DNA of 64,000 nucleotides, from the NCBI RefSeq assembly GCF_000344615.1, contig NZ_KB467824.1, positions 2,599,963-2,663,962 on the forward strand, read 5' to 3'. The notes under the pieces are model-generated. The model was not told where the DNA came from. It saw nothing but the letters and a program-made list of their open reading frames with translations, and searched no databases. How positions within the stretch are numbered: position 1 is the first letter of the stretch; every line of letters begins with the position of its first letter. The position numbers and the translations under genes are program-made. Source of the stretch: Janthinobacterium sp. CG3. GTDB taxonomy: Bacteria > Pseudomonadota > Gammaproteobacteria > Burkholderiales > Burkholderiaceae_D. Positions 40,553 through 50,900 of the stretch are shown here, piece after piece.

Positions 40553-41143
40553 TCAGACCGGGCGTTTGCGCCGGCCCATGAAGCCAAGCAAGCCCAGGCC
40601 GGCGAGCAACATCGCATAGGTGCCGGGTTCCGGCACCGCACTCACGTTGATATTGTCGAACTGGTGCACTTTGGTCAGGCTTTCTTTCCAGGTCACGGAC
40701 AGCAGGTTGTTAAACCCGGTGAAGGTATGCGCGCTGAAGACATTCGCGGTACTGACCGAGAACGTCTGGCTGACGGTGCCGCCGCCCAGTACATGGCCGA
40801 CAAAGGTCACGTCATAGGCGCTACGGCCCAGGCTGAGCAAATCTGCCAACTCGATCGAGTTGAGCGAAAACGCGCCGCCGCCGGCGCGCGTCAGATACGT
40901 GGTGGCCAACGGCGTGTTGGACAGCGCGGCCGAGCCCGCGTACAGCGGGTTGTTGGCGTAAACCGAACCGAAGAGGCCGAAATTGGTGGTCAGATTGAAG
41001 CCGTCCTCGCTGTAGGCGGGGAGGACGGTTCCGAGGAAGCCCGGCGCGGCCAGCGCGTCAAAGTCGATAACGGCCGCCTGGGCACTGGTGCCGGCCGCCA
41101 AGGCAAGCAACGCCGCCGCCCGTATACATGTCGATGCTTTCAA
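40553..41143 (-). CDS. PEP-CTERM sorting domain protein (not of the SYQLID family)
   Basis: The 196-residue exported protein has a signal peptide (MKASTCIRAAALLALAAGTS to AQA), a beta-rich domain opening VIDFDALAAPGFLGTVLPAY, and the anchor AVPEPGTYAMLLAGLGLLGF with MGRRKRPV. The mature part is unrelated to the cluster at 2.6-11 kb and resembles the 'PEP-CTERM protein with carbohydrate-binding-like jelly roll' type. It is a presumed exosortase substrate. The AT-richer 200 bases upstream (41144-41345) probably contain its promoter. Confidence 0.92.
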   Translation of the reverse strand: MKASTCIRAAALLALAAGTSAQAAVIDFDALAAPGFLGTVLPAYSEDGFNLTTNFGLFGSVYANNPLYAGSAALSNTPLATTYLTRAGGGAFSLNSIELADLLSLGRSAYDVTFVGHVLGGGTVSQTFSVSTANVFSAHTFTGFNNLLSVTWKESLTKVHQFDNINVSAVPEPGTYAMLLAGLGLLGFMGRRKRPV

Positions 41144-41345
41144 ATTACCTCCACGGTGTAAAACGTTCTGTTCAAGGGGCTAACAACTGGACCGCGCTGC
41201 CTTGCGGCCAGTCATCCAGTCGTTGAGTTTTCTCAGATAGCAGTAGAACACGCATGATAGTATTTTGATATTTTTATTTGCAGATTGATATCGTCGGCGC
41301 GATAGTTTTCGTGGCAATCGTTTTGCAAGCCAGCGGCGCCCGCGC

Positions 41346-41888
41346 CTAGGCAGCGGCCTTGAAACGCCGCAGCAGCGCGGCCGGTTCGGCCTCGACCATC
41401 ATCAGCGCCGCGTGTTGCGGGCGCACGAACCCCTGCCCTTGCGCGTGTTCGATGAAGCCGACCAGGCCGTCGTAGAAACCCTCGACGTTGAGCAGGCCGA
41501 TCGGTTTGGCGTGGATGCCCAGTTGCGACCAGGTCAGCATCTCGAACAACTCTTCGAGGGTACCCATGCCGCCGGGCATGGCGATGAAACCGTCCGACAG
41601 CTGCGCCATCATGGCCTTGCGCTCGTGCATGTCCTTGACGATGAACTGGCGCGTCAGGCCGGTGTGGCCGACCTCGCGCTCGACCAGCGCGGTCGGGATC
41701 ACGCCGGTGACCTCGCCGCCCAGACGCAGCACCTCGTCGGCGATGACGCCCATCAAGCCGACCTTGCCGCCGCCGTACACCAGCGCGACGTTGTCATCGA
41801 CCAGCGCGCGCGCCAGCGCCTGCGCCGCCTCGGCGTAGCGCGGCGTGGCGCCGGGGTTGGCGCCGCAATACACGCATAGGGATTTCAT
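41346..41888 (-). CDS. LOG family protein (TIGR00730; phosphoribohydrolase)
   Basis: The 180-residue Rossmann-fold protein has LCVYCGANPGATPRYAEAAQ at the start, VYGGGKVGLMGVIADEVL, and the signature MPGGMGTLEELFEMLTW (PGGxGTxxE). Family members hydrolyse nucleoside 5'-monophosphates, including cytokinin ribotides, to base and ribose phosphate. In this soil-type bacterium the role may be nucleotide salvage. It is followed upstream by the TPR gene on the same strand. Confidence 0.93.
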   Translation of the reverse strand: MKSLCVYCGANPGATPRYAEAAQALARALVDDNVALVYGGGKVGLMGVIADEVLRLGGEVTGVIPTALVEREVGHTGLTRQFIVKDMHERKAMMAQLSDGFIAMPGGMGTLEELFEMLTWSQLGIHAKPIGLLNVEGFYDGLVGFIEHAQGQGFVRPQHAALMMVEAEPAALLRRFKAAA

Positions 41889-41911
41889 CGCAATCTCATT
41901 TCTTCAATCCT

Positions 41912-42685
41912 TCAATCCTTCAATTCTTCCTTGGCCGCCTCGACGTCGAGGCGCTCCATCGCGTCGCGCGCGTCGCAGCCGGCGGCCTCTTCGTATAAGC
42001 CGATCGCCTCGGCCATCTTTTTCTTGCCGTCCAACATCACCAGCGCGTTGGCATACTCGATGTGGCCGATCGCCGACTCGGGATTGAGCGACAGCGCCGT
42101 CTTGAAATGCTTGAAGCCCTGGTCTTTTCTGACGCCGTAGCTCAGGCCGCCCACCATGGCGCCAACCTTGTCGATAATTTCGGCGTGGAAGGCGCCGAAG
42201 GCGATGTGCGCGTCGGCGTGCCGGGGCGCCAGCTCCAGGGTTTTTTCCAGGCTGTCGTGGACCTTGCCGCCGACGCCCTGGGACAGCGCCTTCAGCACCG
42301 AGATGCCCTGGGCATAGCGGCCCAGGCTATAGGCGTGCCAGTAGAAACCGGCCGGATTGTCGGGCTGCTCGTGCTGCTGGCGCTCGCAGCGCTCGGCCAC
42401 CGCCTCGAAAGTGGCGATCTTGGCCTTGTCGTCGACTTCCAGGTAGGTCGCGTAAATGCAGGTCGCCTTGTGCGCCACCGAATAGCCGTCGACGCCGACG
42501 GCCAGGCCCAGCTTGGCGGCCTGCTCGAAATCGCCGGCGTGGAAGGCGATCCAAGCCTGCACCAGCGCCGGGTCGGACGGAAACACCTCGGCGTCGCCCT
42601 GGTGCAGCCGGGCCCACGCCTTTTCCAGGCTGGCCGGGGTGTAGACATAGGCGTTATCCTGGTACGGGAAGGTATTCCATGCCAC
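41912..42685 (-). CDS. TPR-containing protein of unknown function
   Basis: The 257-residue protein has no signal peptide. Helical repeats are visible: DPALVQAWIAFHAGDFEQAA, ETLELAPRHADAHIAFGAFH-like segments and KTALSLNPESAIGHIEYANA, which fit tetratricopeptide repeats. The conserved part GGLSYGVRKDQGFKHFKTAL resembles hypothetical proteins of beta- and gammaproteobacteria. It lies 10 bases after a TetR regulator gene and before the LOG gene, so the three may be one operon. Confidence 0.75.
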   Translation of the reverse strand: MAWNTFPYQDNAYVYTPASLEKAWARLHQGDAEVFPSDPALVQAWIAFHAGDFEQAAKLGLAVGVDGYSVAHKATCIYATYLEVDDKAKIATFEAVAERCERQQHEQPDNPAGFYWHAYSLGRYAQGISVLKALSQGVGGKVHDSLEKTLELAPRHADAHIAFGAFHAEIIDKVGAMVGGLSYGVRKDQGFKHFKTALSLNPESAIGHIEYANALVMLDGKKKMAEAIGLYEEAAGCDARDAMERLDVEAAKEELKD

Positions 42686-42695
42686 GGCGATCTCC

Positions 42696-43361
42696 TTATT
42701 TTAATTGTCGCAAATATTCTTCGGATAGTTTCTGGAACAGCAGATGGGTCTCATTGCGCAGGTAGGGGCCGATCAGCGACAGCACCTGGTAGCAGCCGCG
42801 CGCCAGCGCGTCCGACATCGATTGTTGTTCGGTGTATTTGCGCGGATTGCGCACGTATTCGTAGGACAGCCAATACGTCGCCACCACCACCATATTGGTG
42901 GCCATCGCGTTGATGTCCATGTCCGACGCTTCCAGCGATTTTTCGCTGCGCAAGTCTTCGCATAACTGCTTGGCCACCTTGATCTTGTGCGCCAAAATCA
43001 GTTTGAAATGCAGTTCCAGTTTGCGGTTGCGCGACAGTAAGTCGTTCAAATCGCGGTAAAAAAAGCGGTAGCGCCAAATCAGTTCGAACATCAGGTGCAG
43101 ATACAGCCAAACGTCCTCGATATTCGAGCGGCGCCCGTCCGGCACCGTCAGTATCCGCTCGATTTCCGCCTCGAATTGCACGAAAATCGAATTGACGATG
43201 TCGTCCTTGTTGCGGAAGTGGTAATACAGATTACCCGGCGATATATTCATCTCCTCCGCAATAACGGTGGTCGTGATATTCGGCTCGCCAAATTCATTAA
43301 ATAAGCGCAGGGATAATTCCAGAATGCGTTCACGGGTACGGCGTGGAGCTTTTTGTAGCAT
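42696..43361 (-). CDS. TetR/AcrR family transcriptional regulator
   Basis: The protein has 221 residues from the ATG at 43361 (43394 and 43415 also open). The N-terminal helix-turn-helix RILELSLRLFNEFGEPNITT, VIAEEMNISPGNLYYHFRNK is typical. The C-terminal domain includes FRYRFFYRDLNDLLSRNRKL-like aromatic segments (WRYRFFYRDLNDLLSR), seen in a TetR group with ligand domain for lipids. It probably represses itself and the downstream TPR gene; an upstream patatin gene on the same strand is another possible target. Confidence 0.92.
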   Translation of the reverse strand: MLQKAPRRTRERILELSLRLFNEFGEPNITTTVIAEEMNISPGNLYYHFRNKDDIVNSIFVQFEAEIERILTVPDGRRSNIEDVWLYLHLMFELIWRYRFFYRDLNDLLSRNRKLELHFKLILAHKIKVAKQLCEDLRSEKSLEASDMDINAMATNMVVVATYWLSYEYVRNPRKYTEQQSMSDALARGCYQVLSLIGPYLRNETHLLFQKLSEEYLRQLK

Positions 43362-43469
43362 AGCGATCGTTCTCTGTTTTTCTACTGCAAGCATAACACC
43401 GAAGATGCGTTCCAAGAAACACTGTTATCAAGGGACGCGGCAGCCATGCCGGCGCCGCGCCGCACGCCG

Positions 43470-44738
43470 CTAGCTCGCCACTTTCAGGTAGCGTTCCAGA
43501 TCGTCCAGCGCCGCGTCCAGCTGGCTGATGGCGCGCCGGCCCGGCGTCTGCCTGACCAGGCTCAGCGTCTTGTCGCGCAGCACCGCCAGCTTCAACTCCA
43601 TGCCGTGCCGCGCCAGCTTCGGCGCGATGCTCTCGCGCTGCCGCCACAGCATCGCGCGGGTGTTCTGGTAGGCCTGCTCGCACATGCACCGGCGGTTGCC
43701 GTAGCTGAAGATGTTGGTGAAGAACAGCTCGGCGTCGGCCTGGTTCGGCTCGAACAGCAGGATGTCGACGTGCGGATGGCTAATCTGGTAGCTGGCCATG
43801 CCGGTTTCCAGGCGCGAGTGCAGGATTGAGCGCAGCGTCTGCGACAGCACGTCGAGCAGGCCGCCGCCGGCCAGCTTGCGCGCGTGCCGCGTGCGCGCGC
43901 CGTGGCGGCGCGCGCCGTGCCGGCGGTCCGGCTCCAGCGTCGAATCGTAGGGCACGATCGGGTTCACGCAAATGAGCAAATCGACGCCCTCCTCCAGCGC
44001 GATGGAGGCGTGCATGGTCTTGCGCAGCGCGCCATCGACGAAATGCCGGCCGCCGATCTCGACCGGCGCGAACAGGCCGGGCACGGCCGCGCTGGCCTGC
44101 ACCGCGACCGAAATCGGCGTGCTGTCCCAGCCGGGCGCGCCGAAGCGCACCGCGCGGCCGGTGTCGAGGTCGGTGGCGACGATCACCAGCTTGCGCTTGA
44201 GCTTGCGGAAATCGTTGCTGCGCCCGGCCTTGGCGAAGGTGGCGCGCAAAAATGTGTCGATCGCCTGGTTCGACAGGAAACCGGCCGGCAGCGCCTCCTT
44301 CATCCGCTCGAACGACGCCACCAGGCTGCCGCGCTGCGCCGTGTAATGCAGCAACGCGCCGGCCAGCAGGCGCGGCACGCTGCGGGCGCGCTTGCCGAAT
44401 TCCTTCAGCGCGGGGCGCAGCAGGGTTTCCGGTTTGAACAGTGGCGCCCCGTCGAGCGCCCCGGCGTCACTTTCAATAAACAGGCGGCACATCTGGTGCG
44501 GCGTGACGCCGTTGGCCAAGCCGGCGGCGATGATGCCGCCGGCGCTGACGCCGACGTAAATATCGGCGTCGGTCAGGTCCAGGCCGCCGATGGATTCGGC
44601 CAGCGCCGCCAGGGCGCCAATTTCATACACCGCGGCCAGCGGTCCGCCGCCGGCCAGCGCCAGGCCAACGCCGCGCTTGCCGGATGGGGAGGTGCGGCCG
44701 TCGGCGGGCGCGGCGCGCGCAGAGTCAGATGCGGTCAT
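43470..44738 (-). CDS. Patatin-like phospholipase
   Basis: The 422-residue cytosolic lipid acyl hydrolase has the oxyanion glycine motif LALAGGGPLAAVYEIGAL (about 27-45), the nucleophile serine in VGVSAGGIIAAG (GxSxG, about 63) and the catalytic Asp in HFVDGALRKTMHAS (about 232). A long C-terminal region includes ICVNPIVPYDS and a basic stretch RRHGARRHGARTRHARK. Homologues in PHA-producing bacteria are sometimes granule- or membrane-associated; it lies beside a phasin gene. It may act in lipid turnover. Confidence 0.9.
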   Translation of the reverse strand: MTASDSARAAPADGRTSPSGKRGVGLALAGGGPLAAVYEIGALAALAESIGGLDLTDADIYVGVSAGGIIAAGLANGVTPHQMCRLFIESDAGALDGAPLFKPETLLRPALKEFGKRARSVPRLLAGALLHYTAQRGSLVASFERMKEALPAGFLSNQAIDTFLRATFAKAGRSNDFRKLKRKLVIVATDLDTGRAVRFGAPGWDSTPISVAVQASAAVPGLFAPVEIGGRHFVDGALRKTMHASIALEEGVDLLICVNPIVPYDSTLEPDRRHGARRHGARTRHARKLAGGGLLDVLSQTLRSILHSRLETGMASYQISHPHVDILLFEPNQADAELFFTNIFSYGNRRCMCEQAYQNTRAMLWRQRESIAPKLARHGMELKLAVLRDKTLSLVRQTPGRRAISQLDAALDDLERYLKVAS

Positions 44739-44951
44739 CGGTCTTCAATACTGTGCGGCATGCAAAAAAGGCCCGCGCTGCGCGCAAGCCCGCCGTGGCG
44801 GGTCCCCCCGCCGTCCGGCGGGCGTCCCGGACCCGACCGGCGTTCTGGTCAGGGGTGAAGACCGGGCGCCCGCCGAACAGGGTCGCCGCAGCGGCGGCCA
44901 AGGGGAGATCGGCGCAAAGCGGGGCATCAAGCTCCCGCGTACCGGCTCGAC

Positions 44952-45671
44952 TTACGCCGATGGCGTGGCGACGGCGCTGTCGTTCAAGGCGGGCGCGGCG
45001 GGCGCCGCTTTCACGTCGATTTTCCTGGCGGCGGCTTTCGGCGCCTGCTTGGCGATCGACGCCGCGGTCGGGAACTGGACGCCGCCGGCTTTTGGCGCAA
45101 CCTTCACGGCCGGCTTGGCGGCAGCCTTAGGCGCGGCTTTGGCGGCCGGCTTGGCCGCTGCCTTGGCGGCCGGTTTCGCCGACGCCTTGGCGGCCGGCTT
45201 CGCCGCTGCCTTGGCGGCCGGTTTCGCCGACGCCTTTACCGGCGCCTTGGCTTCGGCCTTCACGGCCGGCGCTTTTTTGCCCGACAGCTCGGCCACGGCC
45301 TTGCTCAGCTGCTCGATGCGCTTGCTCAGTTCCTGCATATCCTTCTGGGTCGGCACGCCGATTTTTCCCAGCGCGCGCGACACGCGGTCTTCAAACACCT
45401 GCTCCAGCTTGTCCCACGATCCGGAAGCCTGCTTGCTGACGCCGTCGGCCATCTTGGTGACGGTGCCGGTGACGTCGGAGACGCGGTCTTCGGCGCGTTT
45501 TTGCAATTCGGTGCCTTCCTTGACCAGTTTAGAAAATACCCGGCCGCCCTCTTCCTGGGCCTTGGCGAAAGCGCCCAGCCCGGCCTGCCAAATTTGTTGG
45601 GCGGAAGTACGCACCGCGCTCGCCAATTGTTTCTCTTCGTCTTTCGCCAGGGTTTTTAGTTTCTTTACCAT
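44952..45671 (-). CDS. PHA granule-associated phasin with histone-like tail (PhaF/PhaI type)
   Basis: The 239-residue protein has a phasin domain of about 130 residues (LASAVRTSAQQIWQAGLGAF, GGRVFSKLVKEGTELQKRAE, LEQVFEDRVSRALGKIGVP) followed by a leucine-zipper-like helix. Its C-terminal 100 residues are made of repeats of the KPAAKA type. This is the architecture of PhaF, where the basic tail binds DNA and helps PHA granules segregate with the nucleoid. The bases 44739-44951 between it and the patatin gene contain GC-rich inverted repeats only. Confidence 0.9.
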   Translation of the reverse strand: MVKKLKTLAKDEEKQLASAVRTSAQQIWQAGLGAFAKAQEEGGRVFSKLVKEGTELQKRAEDRVSDVTGTVTKMADGVSKQASGSWDKLEQVFEDRVSRALGKIGVPTQKDMQELSKRIEQLSKAVAELSGKKAPAVKAEAKAPVKASAKPAAKAAAKPAAKASAKPAAKAAAKPAAKAAPKAAAKPAVKVAPKAGGVQFPTAASIAKQAPKAAARKIDVKAAPAAPALNDSAVATPSA

Positions 45672-45929
45672 CGTCAGCTCCCGTATATAAAAATCGATTT
45701 GATTAAACCATTTTAGAGAGCAAAACTAGAGACGGGATTCTAATGCGATAGAGAAGCCCTTCTAAAGCGCGCCGGCGCGACCAAGACGCCTTGCCAACCC
45801 GCCGCCGCCCTGTAATGATTAGGCAACTTATTGGGGATATCGAAAAACCGTGGCCAGCGGCGCCGGTCCGACCGCGCGCGCGGCATGGTTTTCGAGGCCC
45901 CATTTATACAACACCAAAAGGAGAGCAGG

Positions 45930-47915
45930 ATGCGGTATTTTGTCACCGGTGCGACGGGGTTTATCGGTAAACGCTTGGTCAAAAAGCTACTCGGACGCAA
46001 AGGCAGTGTGGTGCATTTTTTGATGCGCGAGGCCAGCCGCGGCAAGATACCGGCGCTGCTGGAATACTGGGGCGTGCCGGCAACGCGCGCCATTCCGGTA
46101 TTCGGTGACCTGCGCAGCACCATGCTGGGCCTCTCCAAGGACGACCTCAAGACACTGAGCAACAAGGTCGACCATTTTTACCACCTGGCCGCCGTATACG
46201 ACATGATGGCCGACGCCGACGAGCAGTTCGCCGCCAACGTCGACGGCACCCGCCACACGGTCGAACTGGCGAACGCCATCGCCCCCGGCTGCTTCCACCA
46301 CGTCAGCTCGATCGCCGCCGCCGGCATGTTCGAGGGCATCTTCCGCGAAGACATGTTCGACGAGGCCGAAGGCCTGGAGCACCCGTATTTCGCCACCAAG
46401 CACGAGTCCGAGAAGATCGTCCGCGCCGACACCAAGGGCGCCTGGCGCGTCTACCGTCCCGGCATGGTGGTGGGCGATTCGAAAACCGGTGAAATGGACA
46501 AGGTCGACGGCCCCTACTACTTCTTCAAGCTGATCCAGCGCATCCGCCAGTTGCTGCCGCCGTGGATGCCGACCATCGGCCTGGAGGGCGGGCGCATCAA
46601 CATCGTGCCGGTCGACTTCGTCGTCAACGCGATGGAGCACATCTCGCACCAGCCCAAGCTCGACGGCATGTGCTTCCACCTGACCGACACCGACCCGATG
46701 CGCGTGGGCGAGGTGCTCAACACCTTCTGCCGCGCCGCGCACGCGCCGACGATGAGCATCCGCGTCAACGCCGCGCTGCTCGGCTTCATCCCGAAATCGA
46801 TCAAAAAAGGCATCATGTCGCTGACCCCGGTGCGGCGCGTGCGCGACGCCATCATGAGGGACATCGGCCTGCCGGACGGCATGATGACCTTCGTCAATTA
46901 TCCAACCCGCTTCGACAGCCGCCACACCACCCAGGCGCTGAAGGGCAGCGGCATCGCCTGCCCGCCGCTGGCGCAATACGCCGCGCCGGTGTGGGACTAC
47001 TGGGAGCGCAACCTCGACCCGGCGCTGTTGATCGACCACACGCTGCGCGGCCAGGTCGCCGGCAAGGTGGTGCTGGTCACCGGCGGCTCCTCGGGCATCG
47101 GCCTGGCGGCGGCGCACAAGCTGGCCGAGGCCGGCGCCATCACCATCATCTGCGGGCGCGACCAGGCCAAGCTGGCCGAGGCCAAGAAGGCGGTCGGGGC
47201 GCGCGGCTTCGCGCTGACCACCTACCAGGCCGACGTCGCCGACATGGCCGACTGCGACCGCTTCGTGCAACTGCTGATCGAACGGCACGGCGGCGTCGAC
47301 ATCCTGGTCAACAACGCCGGCCGCTCGATCCGCCGCGCCATCGAGGCCAGCTACGACCGCTTCCACGACTTCGAGCGCACCATGCAGCTGAACTACTTCG
47401 GCTGCCTGCGCCTGACCATGGGCCTGCTGCCGACGATGATCGCGCAACAGCGCGGCCACATCATCAACATCTCGTCGATCGGCGTGCTGACCAACGCGCC
47501 GCGCTTTTCGGCCTACGTCGCCTCGAAGGCGGCGCTGGAGGCGTGGACCCGCTGCGCCTCGTCGGAGCTGTCCGACGTCGGCATCAAGTTCACCACCATT
47601 AACATGCCGCTGGTGCGCACGCCGATGATCGCGCCGACCAAGCTGTACCAGAACGTGCCGACCTTGGCGCCGGAGGAGGCGGCCGACTTGATCACCGAGG
47701 CCATCGTCTACAAGCCGGTGCGCATCGCCACCCGGGTCGGCATCGCCGGCCAGGTGCTGCACGCGCTGATGCCGCGGGTCGCGCAGATCGTCCTCAACAC
47801 CACCTTCCGCATGTTCCCCGACTCCGACGCGGCCAAGGGCGACGGCAAGAAGGCGCCGCAGATGTCGTCGGAGCAGTTGGCGATGCAGCAGTTGCTGCGC
47901 GGCGTGCATTTCTAG
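45930..47915 (+). CDS. Two-domain SDR protein, candidate alcohol-forming fatty acyl-CoA reductase
   Basis: The 661-residue protein starts at the ATG with AAAGGAGAG upstream. The N-terminal extended SDR has YFVTGATGFIGKRLVKKLL and the YxxxK pair in HPYFATKHESEKIV (about 152). The C-terminal classical SDR has LVTGGSSGIGLAAAHKLAE (about 383), VNNAGRSI, the Ser in NISSIGV and YVASKAALEAW (about 530). This tandem layout and exact size match the Marinobacter-type fatty acyl-CoA reductase that makes fatty alcohol. The activity is inferred. It is flanked by phasin and patatin genes. Confidence 0.82.
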   Translation: MRYFVTGATGFIGKRLVKKLLGRKGSVVHFLMREASRGKIPALLEYWGVPATRAIPVFGDLRSTMLGLSKDDLKTLSNKVDHFYHLAAVYDMMADADEQFAANVDGTRHTVELANAIAPGCFHHVSSIAAAGMFEGIFREDMFDEAEGLEHPYFATKHESEKIVRADTKGAWRVYRPGMVVGDSKTGEMDKVDGPYYFFKLIQRIRQLLPPWMPTIGLEGGRINIVPVDFVVNAMEHISHQPKLDGMCFHLTDTDPMRVGEVLNTFCRAAHAPTMSIRVNAALLGFIPKSIKKGIMSLTPVRRVRDAIMRDIGLPDGMMTFVNYPTRFDSRHTTQALKGSGIACPPLAQYAAPVWDYWERNLDPALLIDHTLRGQVAGKVVLVTGGSSGIGLAAAHKLAEAGAITIICGRDQAKLAEAKKAVGARGFALTTYQADVADMADCDRFVQLLIERHGGVDILVNNAGRSIRRAIEASYDRFHDFERTMQLNYFGCLRLTMGLLPTMIAQQRGHIINISSIGVLTNAPRFSAYVASKAALEAWTRCASSELSDVGIKFTTINMPLVRTPMIAPTKLYQNVPTLAPEEAADLITEAIVYKPVRIATRVGIAGQVLHALMPRVAQIVLNTTFRMFPDSDAAKGDGKKAPQMSSEQLAMQQLLRGVHF

Positions 47916-47950
47916 GCGGCGCGTTCCAACCAGGGGCGCCGGGCGGGTCA

Positions 47951-47978
47951 CACCCCGGCTTGTGCCGGTGGTTTTTTA
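47951..47978 (+). terminator. Possible terminator after the SDR gene
   Basis: CCCGGC and GCCGG form a short stem followed by TGGTTTTTT, between the convergent SDR and response regulator genes. The stem is modest. Confidence 0.45.
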
Positions 47979-50900
47979 CGCGGCCAGCGAGGCCGGCCCG
48001 TGCAGCAGGCCGTGCAGGCGAAAACCTTCGCGGATGTTGTCGCGCAGGACCGCGCCCTTCCACGGCTTGGTGTAGAAGCGGTCCACCGCGCCGCGGTTGA
48101 TCGCCGCCATGATCGGCGTCAGGTCGGCGTAGGCCGACAGCATGATACGGAAGGTGTCCGGGCACAGGTTCTTGACCCGCTCCATGAACTCGGTGCCGCT
48201 CATCAAGGGCATGCACTGGTCGCACAGGATCACCTGGACCCGGTGCCGCGCCAGCAAATCGAAACCCTCGGCCGCCGTCTGCGCCGTCAGGATGCGGTAG
48301 CCGTCCTGCGCCAGGAAGTCGCTCAGCACGTCGAGCATGAAGGCGTCGTCGTCGACGATAAGCAGGGTCTGCTGGTCCAGCGGCCCCTCGTCGACCGGCG
48401 CCTGCAGCGTTTTACCGGCCTGTAGCATCTGCTCGAACTCGTCCTCGGCCACCGGCCGGCTGAAGTAGTAGCCCTGCATCTCGTCGCAGCCGTGGCGCCG
48501 CAGGTAGGCCAGTTGCGCGTCCTTTTCGACGCCCTCGGCGATCACTTGCAGCTTCATGCTGTGCGCCATCTTGATGATGGCCAGCACGATGGCGGCGTCG
48601 TCCGGGTTGCTGGTGACCTCGCGCACGAAGGCGATGTCGATCTTCAGCTTGTCGATCGGGAAGCGCTTCAGGTAGGCCAGGCTGGAATAGCCGGTGCCGA
48701 AGTCGTCGATGGAAATCTGGATGCCCAGCGCCTTCAGGTTGCGCAGCACGTTGATGGTTTCCTCGGCGTTCGACATCAAGGAGCTTTCGGTCAGCTCCAG
48801 CTCCAGCAGTTCGGGCGCGATGTCGTAGCGCTTGATCGCCTTCAGCACCTCCTCCTCCAGGCCGCCGACGAAGAACTGGATGCCCGACACGTTCACCGAC
48901 AGGTGCACCGCGCCGGTCTTGCGGCTGCCCCACTGGCTGATCTTCTTGCAGGCCTCGTTGAGCACCCAGGTGCCGACCCGCACGATCAGGCCGGTCTCCT
49001 CGAGGATCGGGATGAACAACGCCGGCGAGACCATGCCGTGGCCGGGCCGGCGCCAGCGGATCAGCGCCTCGGCGCCGCTGATGCGCCCCGAGGCGATATG
49101 CACCTTGGGCTGGAAGAACAGCACGAACTCCTCGTTCTCGATGGCCCGGCGCAGCGCGTTCTCCAGGTCCAGGCGCGCCAGCGACTGCGCGTTCATCTCG
49201 GCGGTGAAGAAGCGGAAGGCGTCGCGCCCGGCCTCCTTGGCGCGGTACATCGCGGTGTCGGCGTATTGGATCAGGGTGTCGGCGTCGAGGCCGTCGTCCG
49301 GGTACACCGAGATGCCGATGCTGGCCGTCACCGTCACTTCGTGGCCCTTCAGGTCGAACGGCCGGCGCATCGCCTCGCGGATCTTGTCGACCACGGCGAT
49401 GGCGTTTTGCGCGCCCTCGGGCAGGATCAGGATCGCCGCGAACTCGTCGCCGCCGAAGCGGCCGATGGTGTCGCGCACCCGCAGGCAGTCGACCAGGCGG
49501 CTGGAAAACTGGCGCAGCAGCTCGTCGCCGATGGTGTGGCCGAGCGTGTCGTTGACGTTCTTGAAGCGGTCGACGTCGAGGAACAGCACCGCCACCGACC
49601 AGCCGTGTTCGGCCGCCTGGCCCAGCGAATGGGCCAGCGAGTCGTAGAACTGGGTGCGGTTGGGCAGCCCGGTCAGGGTGTCGAAATGGGCCAGCTTGAG
49701 CAGGCGCTGCTGCGCCTCCTTGCGCTCGGTGATGTCGCGCGCCACCGCCACCAGGATCCAGCTCTGGCCCGAGCGCAGCGTGCGCCGCTGCACCTCGACC
49801 GACAGGGCGCTGCCGTCCTTGCACTGCAACAGCAGCTCGGCCATCGCGCCGGTCTGGTCGCCGGCCAGCAGTTTCACGTACAGGTCTTCCAGGTTGCTGT
49901 CGGTGGCGTGGCTGGCGCGGCCCGGGCCAACCTTCAAAAACTCCTCGCGCTCGTAGCCGAGCATGCGGCAGGCGGTCAGGTTGACGTCGACGAAGCACAT
50001 GCCGGCGCGGTCGACCAGGAAAATCGCGTCGGCGGTGGCGTCCATCGCCAGGCGGAAGCGGCGCAAGTCCTCGTCGAGGCGGATGCGCGCCGACATGTCC
50101 AGCGTCAGCTGGGCGTGGTGGCGCTTGATTTCCTCGTACAGCAGCAGGTTGTCGTAGGCCACCGAGATTTGCGCGGCCACCGTGGCGGCGACGCGCTCGT
50201 CGACTTCGCTAAATTCGCTGGCGCCGAGCTTGTCGACCAGGTACAACCAGCCGTGCACCCGCTCGCGCGAGGCGATCGCCACGCCGAGGAAGGAGTGCAC
50301 CGGCGGGTGGCTGGCCGGCAGGCCGAGCGCGGCCGGGTCGCCGTCGAGGTCGTTGACGCGGAACGGCTGGCGCTGTTCCAACACCTTGCTGAGCACGCCG
50401 GCGCGCGGCGTCGCGGCGATCTGGCTGGCCTGCTGCTCGTTGCCGCAGGAGGCGAAATAACTGAGTTTGTCGCCGTCGTTTTCAAGCACGCCGATGCAGG
50501 CGTATTTCGACACGCAGATGTTTTGCGCGACGCGGCAGCCGATTTCAATGAGCGCCAGCGGGTCGCGCTCGGCGCCCAGTTCGATGCCCAGCTCGATCAG
50601 CGCGGTCAGGCGCAGGCTGACCGCCTGCAGGCTGGCGAGCGAGCGCGAGAGGCGCTCGGTCATCAGCGCCAGCGGTTCGTCGGCCCGCTCCAGCCCGTCT
50701 CCCTGGCGGGCGAACTTGCTGATCAACTGGCTGCTCGACTCCAGCTCGACCAGGTATTCGTTGACCTTGTTGTCGATGCCGCGGAAATGCCCGGCCGCCG
50801 GCGGCGCCGGCGCGAACGCCGCCGGCGCGCGCGGCTCGGACTCCTGGGCCAGGCCGAGCGCCTCGTGGACGGTGCGCAAAATCACGTCCGGGTCGGACGG

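Noticed and set aside
44739..44951. GC-rich inverted repeats between the patatin and phasin genes
   Set aside because: Several short arms such as GCGGG/CCCGC can pair, but there is no T run and no consistent structure, so I do not call a terminator or repeat element.
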